From NCBI GenBank assembly GCA_964494205.1, contig CAZBRD010000013.1, positions 76,658-140,657 on the forward strand: 64,000 bases of DNA. Direction: 5' to 3'. Source of the DNA: JBBTCX01 sp964494205 (GTDB taxonomy: Bacteria; Planctomycetota; Phycisphaerae; UBA1845). Position numbers and translations under genes: made by a program. Of this stretch, positions 58,226 through 64,000 are shown piece after piece. The notes beneath the pieces are model-generated. The model was not told where the DNA came from. It saw only the letters and a program-made list of their open reading frames with translations, and searched no databases. Within the stretch, counting starts at the first letter, position 1; each line of letters opens with the position of its first letter.

Positions 58226-59491
58226 ATGATTAGAAAGATGTTCCTTGGTATGGCGCTCGCGTGCGTGAGCGCGTCGTTCGTGACGTCAGCGGTGGCTGAT
58301 GACCGCGTGGATATCAGCCGCAAGGGAAGCTTGTTGGTGTATCCGAAAGTCGAGATCCGTTGGGCGCCGGATGGTGAAGGATATAGCGTCACGCAGGACA
58401 CATTCCTGACGATCACCAACGACTTCCCGGCAGATGTCAAGATTCAGTATTACTTCGTTAACGGCGATGAGCCGCTCGATCCCGTGTTCTGCTGCGATCC
58501 GCAGGAGCTCATCGAGCGTGGTCACCCGGGTTGGAACTGGGTCGATTGCCAGAACACTCTGACGGATGATCAGTCGATCTACTGGTCGGCCCTCACGGGT
58601 TATCCGCACGGCTGCCAGCCGTTCACCGTTCTCGATCCGGGCACGCCCCCGGGCCGTCCGAACCTCGACAGCGACGCACCAGAGGGTGGGCGCTACCTCC
58701 GCGGCTTCGTCGTCGCGTGGGCGGTGAATGATTCGGGTCAGGAAATCCGCTGGAACCACCTGAGCGGTACCGCCGCTTTGGTGAACTACGCCGCGGGTAC
58801 TGCTTGGGAATACAACGCCTATGCGTTCCGCGCGCTGACCTCTGCTCCGCAGGGTTCGCAGAGCGACGGCGTTCCGGGTCAGTTGCTCATGAACGGTGAA
58901 GAGTATGACATGAACTTCAACATGCTCGTGCTCGATTTCTTTGCGGACGGCTGCTATCCGTTCAACGCCGGTGGCGCCGGTTACGGCACGCTGGGTCTGC
59001 ACACCGATCTCACGCTGCTGGTGATGGGTCTCGACCTCCGTCAGGACAACAACGGTCCGACGACCACCAAGGCGAAGTTTGATATCTGGAACAGCAACGA
59101 AGTGCGCTTCTCGGGTACCGAGCGCTGCATCACCTGCTGGGATCAGACGCTTCTCGGTGACTACGATGCGCCGAACCACCTGATCGTCGAAAACCTCCAG
59201 ACGGAAAAGGGCAAGGCCCGTATCGACGGCCTCGGCAGCACGGTCTGCCCGCTGAGCCAGAATGCGGCGTTGCTCGGCGTCGAAGCCAAGCTCGCGACGT
59301 TCACGAGTGGTTTCGGTGTCGCCAGCGATAAGGGAACCCACACGGCTTCGGGTGGAAACCTCGTCGGTCAGGGCGAAGATGCCACCGGCTTCATTCGCAA
59401 TGACATCATCGCGGCTCCGGAAGAGTCCAACAGCGGTGCGAACGGCGGCATGAGCCTCGGTTCGCTTCTCGCGAAGCCGGCTCGCCGGTAA
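58226..59491 (+). CDS. Tandem-array secreted protein, copy 5
   Basis: 421 residues from ATG 58226 (GAGGGAGAGAAGC upstream). The first 47 residues (MIRKMFLGMALACVSASFVT... to VEIRW) match copy 3 exactly, so copies 3 and 5 form one subfamily and copies 1, 2 and 4 another at the core. Segment 1 APDGEGY; segment 2 NLDSDAPEGG; segment 3 DGCYPFNAGGAGYGTLGLH, with an extra Cys; segment 4 LATFTSGFGVASDKGTHTA. Ends MSLGSLLAKPARR. Last copy; followed by two hairpins. Confidence 0.85.
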   Translation: MIRKMFLGMALACVSASFVTSAVADDRVDISRKGSLLVYPKVEIRWAPDGEGYSVTQDTFLTITNDFPADVKIQYYFVNGDEPLDPVFCCDPQELIERGHPGWNWVDCQNTLTDDQSIYWSALTGYPHGCQPFTVLDPGTPPGRPNLDSDAPEGGRYLRGFVVAWAVNDSGQEIRWNHLSGTAALVNYAAGTAWEYNAYAFRALTSAPQGSQSDGVPGQLLMNGEEYDMNFNMLVLDFFADGCYPFNAGGAGYGTLGLHTDLTLLVMGLDLRQDNNGPTTTKAKFDIWNSNEVRFSGTERCITCWDQTLLGDYDAPNHLIVENLQTEKGKARIDGLGSTVCPLSQNAALLGVEAKLATFTSGFGVASDKGTHTASGGNLVGQGEDATGFIRNDIIAAPEESNSGANGGMSLGSLLAKPARR

Positions 59492-59523
59492 TTCACGGGC
59501 GATATCGCTCGAAACCAACATAG

Positions 59524-59607
59524 GTCCGCCATGAGCTGATTTGGTCATGGCGGACAGAATACAACAAAGGGGCTGCAGAGGATTCGTCCTTCGCAGCCCC
59601 TTACTTT
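59524..59607 (+). terminator. Double terminator after array copy 5
   Basis: GTCCGCCATGA (59524-59534) / TCATGGCGGAC (59545-59555), perfect 11 bp, then AAGGGGCTGC (59567-59576) / GCAGCCCCTT (59593-59602) followed by ACTTTTC. Confidence 0.8.
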
Positions 59608-59685
59608 TCATTCGAATTCAGTTTCTTCTCCGCTGCGATCATTCGATATTGGCGAACCAGATGTTGCCCCATACACTGCCGCTCG

Positions 59686-60786
59686 ATGGCACTCATTGTC
59701 CTGGTGGCGATTGGTTGTTCGTTTCTCCTATCCACATCAACCACAATGCTCACGCGCGCGATCGCCCACCGTATCGGCTTCGTCGATCGCCCGGGCGGAC
59801 ACAAGCAGCACAAGGGTGTCATCGCGCTGGGCGGCGGCGTTGCCATTTTCGTCTCGACTTGCCTGCCGATTTTCCTCGGTACAGCCATCGCGAAGTTCGG
59901 ACACGGAACGAGCCTGCACGATCAGCTTCCACAATTCGTCCGCATACACTTCGACGGCGTTGCATCACATTTCGGTCTCGTGGCTGCGATGATGGGATGC
60001 GCGCTGTCGCTGCACATCGTCGGCCTCATCGATGACGCGCGCGCGCTCGGGCCGACAACGAAGTTCCTCGCACAAGGAGTCGTCGCGCTCATCACCGCCT
60101 GGCCAATGCAGATTCGCATTCTTGAAACTCTGCCGGCTCCTGTTTCCGTAGTGCTAACGGTCTTGTGGATTGTGGTGATAACCAACGCATTCAATTTCCT
60201 CGACAACATGGACGGGCTTAGTGCGGGCGTCGGATGCATCGCAGCAACGATATTCGCCATCACCTCGATGGCGACAGGTCAGGTCTTTGTCCCGACCATG
60301 GCGTGGATCCTTGTCGGCGCGCTTGCCGGTTTTCTGCCGTTCAATTTCTCGCCCGCGTCCATCTTCATGGGTGACGCGGGGAGTCTGGTGATCGGTTATC
60401 TGCTTGCGGTGTTGACGATTCTGGCGAATTACTACGACCCGGGTCAGAATCTGACACCGTTCGGCGTGCTGGTTCCGCTGGTTGTGCTGGCTGTACCGCT
60501 GTATGACGTGATCAGCGTGGTTGTTCGACGAATCCGCTCCGGCGACAGCCCCTTTCGCGGCGACCGGCGACACTTTTCGCATCGACTGGTTAAACGCGGG
60601 ATGTCCGTGCGCGGGGCGGTGCTGACGATCTATCTCGCGACAGCCGCGACTGCACTGCCCGCGATCGTGCTTCCGAAAATGAATTGGCCTTACGCGACGC
60701 TTCTGCTCGTGCAGTGCGTTTGCGTGGTAGTGATGATCGCTATGCTGGAACACAACCCGGGCGGGAATGGCGCCTCGACAAAGTGA
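59686..60786 (+). CDS. WecA/MraY-superfamily undecaprenyl-phosphate sugar-1-phosphate transferase
   Basis: 366 residues, about 10 membrane spans. Starts lipid-linked glycan synthesis by moving a HexNAc-1-phosphate from UDP to undecaprenyl phosphate. Signature loops: GFVDRPGGHKQHKGVIALGGG, the Mg-site LHIVGLIDDARALGP, NAFNFLDNMDGLSAG, ASIFMGDAGSLVIGY, and GDSPFRGDRRHFSHRLVKRGMS, whose H-rich loop places it with WecA-like rather than MraY enzymes. Probably serves exopolysaccharide or envelope glycan assembly with the neighbouring membrane glycosyltransferase. ATG 59686 lacks a strong ribosome site. Confidence 0.93.
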   Translation: MALIVLVAIGCSFLLSTSTTMLTRAIAHRIGFVDRPGGHKQHKGVIALGGGVAIFVSTCLPIFLGTAIAKFGHGTSLHDQLPQFVRIHFDGVASHFGLVAAMMGCALSLHIVGLIDDARALGPTTKFLAQGVVALITAWPMQIRILETLPAPVSVVLTVLWIVVITNAFNFLDNMDGLSAGVGCIAATIFAITSMATGQVFVPTMAWILVGALAGFLPFNFSPASIFMGDAGSLVIGYLLAVLTILANYYDPGQNLTPFGVLVPLVVLAVPLYDVISVVVRRIRSGDSPFRGDRRHFSHRLVKRGMSVRGAVLTIYLATAATALPAIVLPKMNWPYATLLLVQCVCVVVMIAMLEHNPGGNGASTK

Positions 60787-60792
60787 ACAGGA

Positions 60793-62304
60793 TTATCCTG
60801 CCGGAGTCGTCGCCACTTTCACCAAGCGATAAACCGAATAGCCGATCTGCGTATACCTCTTGCCTTCCATTTCAATCAGCTCGGGTGATCGACCCGCAGC
60901 CTCGAGGATGGGAAACGGATCGATCCGCGTGACGACGAGGTAGGCTACGCGCGGGTCTTTCAAAATGCTCTCATCGACCGGCGTACCGTTAGCTCGAATC
61001 TGAAGCTCGCGAACGGTTAGACCGGGAACCGGATAGTATTCAAACGGCAATTGCTCTGCCTCTGCCCAACTTGGGTCTGAATGCTCCGGCGTGACAAGGA
61101 CAACGATATCGCGATCGCGCTGAATGGTTGAGTCAAGATACGTGGCCATTTCGCGAAAACCCGGATCAATGTCGAGCTGTTTCTGCCAGCCGAAGATGCT
61201 CACTCCCAGAAAAACGACGACCACGAAGGCTGCAAGCGTTCGATGAATCCGATGTGCTATGACAATAGGCAAGAGAATTCCAGGGATGGTCGCGGCGATG
61301 GCGTATCGATCGACCACTGATGGCTGGGCGAGGTATGAGACGATCAACAAGCCAAACCACGAACACGCGAGCCAGATCAACAGGAAAGGACACAAGTCAT
61401 TCGGGCCGGGGCAAATTCGACTTAGGAAAGTAGAGGCTCGCGATCCGTTTCGCGTGTAAACCCAAGCGATCAGCCACAGCAGAATGCAAGGCAAGAGAAT
61501 GATCTCGATCCATCCGAACCCCACTGTGATGGTGGCTAACACATTGACGACCGAGAAAAAAGTCGGCGGTTCGATCCACTCCAAACCTTGGAACATCGAT
61601 GTGCGATGGTTGAGGTAGTGAATCACCATCGGCGCACACAGGATTGAACAGATGCCAAGGCATGTCACTGGTGGAATCGCCGGCTTCCAGGATCGTTTCA
61701 TGAAAACGTAAATTGCTAGCCAGATGATTTGCGCCGCGATCGTCATCACCGCTAGGTAGTGCGCATGAAAACACAACACGGTGACAAGGATGTAAGCAGG
61801 ATATTTCCAGCGGCGCGGCGATGTGATCAGCGAATACCACAGTCCGCAGGACAGTGTCGCGCCGAGCAGAAGCATCGAGTAGGGCCTGGCTTCGCGACTG
61901 TATTGAATCAGGAAGGGATTGCTTGCGATCAACAATGCGAAGTAGCATCCCACAGCACGTCCGCTTGCGAGTCGACCCATCCAGTAAGCGGCTGGAATCG
62001 CCAGCAACCCCGCGATGACTGCCGGAAAGCGGAGCATGTATTCACTGGGATGTGATGCACTCGTTATCGCACGCAGACAGAATTGATACAGCGGAGGCTT
62101 GGTGAGTTCCGGTCCCCACGTCAGACTGTCACGCAGTGGCATTCGCGAAACATGCCACGTGCAGAATTCATCTGCCCATAACGAACGAACCGCGAGACCT
62201 TCAAAGCGGACGAACGCTCCAAATGAAATGATAACAATCAGAAGAATGATCCACGCGAGCCGCGAAGACTTGCCGTCTTGAGGATGCGGAACCGCATCTT
62301 GCAT
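60793..62304 (-). CDS. GT39/ArnT-like membrane glycosyltransferase
   Basis: 503 residues with about 12 spans. N-terminal loop with the acidic catalytic pair, VRSLWADEFCTWHVSRMPL, then GPELTKPPLYQFCLRA (PPLY motif), YMLRFPAVIAGLLAIPAAYWMGRLAS, and LIASNPFLIQYSREARPYSMLLLGATLS: the layout of dolichyl- or undecaprenyl-phosphate sugar-dependent transferases (PMT_2 family). The C-terminal 130 residues are extracytoplasmic (FREMATYLDSTIQRDRDIVVLV). Acceptor unknown. Convergent with the WecA-like gene, 6 bp apart. Confidence 0.88.
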   Translation of the reverse strand: MQDAVPHPQDGKSSRLAWIILLIVIISFGAFVRFEGLAVRSLWADEFCTWHVSRMPLRDSLTWGPELTKPPLYQFCLRAITSASHPSEYMLRFPAVIAGLLAIPAAYWMGRLASGRAVGCYFALLIASNPFLIQYSREARPYSMLLLGATLSCGLWYSLITSPRRWKYPAYILVTVLCFHAHYLAVMTIAAQIIWLAIYVFMKRSWKPAIPPVTCLGICSILCAPMVIHYLNHRTSMFQGLEWIEPPTFFSVVNVLATITVGFGWIEIILLPCILLWLIAWVYTRNGSRASTFLSRICPGPNDLCPFLLIWLACSWFGLLIVSYLAQPSVVDRYAIAATIPGILLPIVIAHRIHRTLAAFVVVVFLGVSIFGWQKQLDIDPGFREMATYLDSTIQRDRDIVVLVTPEHSDPSWAEAEQLPFEYYPVPGLTVRELQIRANGTPVDESILKDPRVAYLVVTRIDPFPILEAAGRSPELIEMEGKRYTQIGYSVYRLVKVATTPAG

Positions 62305-62587
62305 GATTCAGATATTCGACGAATCGCTTTTTTGTGCAAATCGCAGGCTGATTCGAGGTTTGCGATCGCAAAAACTACCGCTCAGCGCTTCTGAAACGTG
62401 CATGAGAATCGAATCGATGAAACCACTTTTCACCCCGTGTGAGTTTCGGGCATGCCCTTGGGCGTGTGGCAGCGGGCTCCGCCAAACCTAAGTGATTCAC
62501 AGCCATTTTTTGTGCAATCGCAAATCATTATCAGATATGGTGTTACGAAAATTCAGGATTCCAGCACTGGCAAACGAATTATTCTAG
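62305..62587. other. Intergenic region upstream of the rRNA promoter
   Basis: About 280 bp, becoming AT-rich at 62500-62585, as expected for an UP element. No gene recognised. Confidence 0.4.
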
Positions 62588-62615
62588 TTGACACGACTGG
62601 TGGCGCGGTTATTAT
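62588..62615 (+). promoter_or_regulatory. rRNA operon promoter
   Basis: Consensus TTGACA (62588-62593), 16-bp spacer, TATTAT (62610-62615), with an AT-rich upstream block. About 300 bp before 16S. Confidence 0.8.
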
Positions 62616-62647
62616 ACCCCGCTCGCCTCATAAGGGGCGACCAAGAA

Positions 62648-62659
62648 GCTCTTTGACAA
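62648..62659 (+). promoter_or_regulatory. boxA antitermination element
   Basis: GCTCTTTGACAA, one base from the E. coli rrn boxA core GCTCTTTAACAA, in the leader 33 bp after the -10. Confidence 0.75.
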
Positions 62660-62807
62660 GTGAACAGGTTTGTCGTCGTGAGAATGCGACGGTATCTCCG
62701 CCTTCGTCTAGATGCGGTAGATGTCGTTAGGCTGTTCGGCCGGTGTTTCACAGCATCGAAAGAACGGTATCAAAAAGGTGTTGTCGACCTCACCAGGGGT
62801 CGGCGGC

Positions 62808-62839
62808 CTTTCATTCTTACGGACGATTAAGAATGAAAG
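62808..62839 (+). other. Pre-16S leader hairpin
   Basis: CTTTCATTCTTA (62808-62819) pairs perfectly with TAAGAATGAAAG (62828-62839), 8-nt loop, 75 bp before 16S. Probably a leader structure for processing or 30S assembly. Confidence 0.55.
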
Positions 62840-62914
62840 TCCTTAGAAATTCTGATTACTCGCGATGAGTTTCCGACTTCGGTCGGTTAGTTCGCGGGTG
62901 TTAGGCAAACTTTT

Positions 62915-64000
<1,086 letters not shown>

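Noticed and set aside
53861..59611. Long minus-strand frames opposite the array genes (up to 441 codons)
   Set aside because: They mirror the conserved plus-strand proteins; no starts, ribosome sites or own conservation pattern. The plus-strand genes have signal peptides and terminators.

Overview
The window reads as chromosomal DNA of a planctomycete-type bacterium (Planctomycetota, perhaps close to Phycisphaerae). Evidence seen directly: a partial 16S rRNA at the right edge carrying planctomycete-like signatures (GGCTAAGGCATGCAAGTC near the 5' end and GGGGCTCACACAAGCGG near position 900), several secreted proteins with split dockerin-like motifs, VCBS/ASPIC repeats, a DUF1559-like pseudopilin, a VPxVSxW C-terminal sorting tail, an N-terminally short GT35 phosphorylase, and many orphan Asn/Gly- or Cys-rich lipoproteins. 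The class assignment is inference.

Layout. 1-2.1 kb: nuoD (partial) and nuoC of complex I on the minus strand, separated by a two-gene HEPN-type module. 2.2-5.2 kb: Ig-like secreted protein, queE, an orphan lipoprotein and a Spx/ArsC-like thioredoxin-fold protein. 5.7-9.3 kb: a pseudopilin with a possible leader-peptide/attenuator, and a beta-helix surface protein. 9.5-12.4 kb: B12-dependent ribonucleotide reductase nrdJ behind a pair of NrdR-box-like sites. 12.4-15.5 kb: a structured RNA candidate, then rpsP-trmD-rplS-yraN-tatD, with no rimM between rpsP and trmD. 15.7-17.7 kb: tRNA-Arg(ACG) whose 3' part is repeated exactly (52 bp) 1.87 kb away, bracketing two paralogous Cys-rich lipoproteins, which looks like a small tRNA-targeted island. 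17.7-24.3 kb: HEAT-repeat protein, BlaI/M56-peptidase pair, DUF1579, SRPBCC and a sigma factor.

24.3-28.8 kb: a TetR - ABC1 kinase - AhpD-like operon. The AhpD-like gene is interrupted by an in-frame UGA exactly where the second Cys of its CxxC motif belongs, followed by a GGUC-loop hairpin at bacterial SECIS distance. A tRNA-Sec gene (anticodon UCA, long variable arm) lies about 4 kb away. folE, an interrupted small gene and a cupin lie between them. 29-36 kb: large secreted proteins, including an unusual SUMF1-fold/cupredoxin/dockerin fusion. 36-45 kb: glycogen metabolism (glgX-glgB-malQ operon, divergent glgP). 45-51.3 kb: ABC-2 type permease, a GT4 glycosyltransferase fused in frame to a DUF2934 protein, and TerC with a PGPGW protein.

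52.2-59.5 kb: the most striking block, five tandem paralogs of an unrecognised secreted protein (408 to about 480 aa). All share a nearly invariant core broken by four hypervariable segments, with long stretches of identical DNA between copies that point to recent gene conversion. 59.7-62.3 kb: a WecA/MraY-type sugar-1-phosphate transferase and a GT39-like glycosyltransferase. 62.6 kb to the end: rRNA promoter, boxA and 16S rRNA (cut by the window edge).

No CRISPR array or insertion sequence was seen. All functional calls come from reading the sequence; no database search was run.
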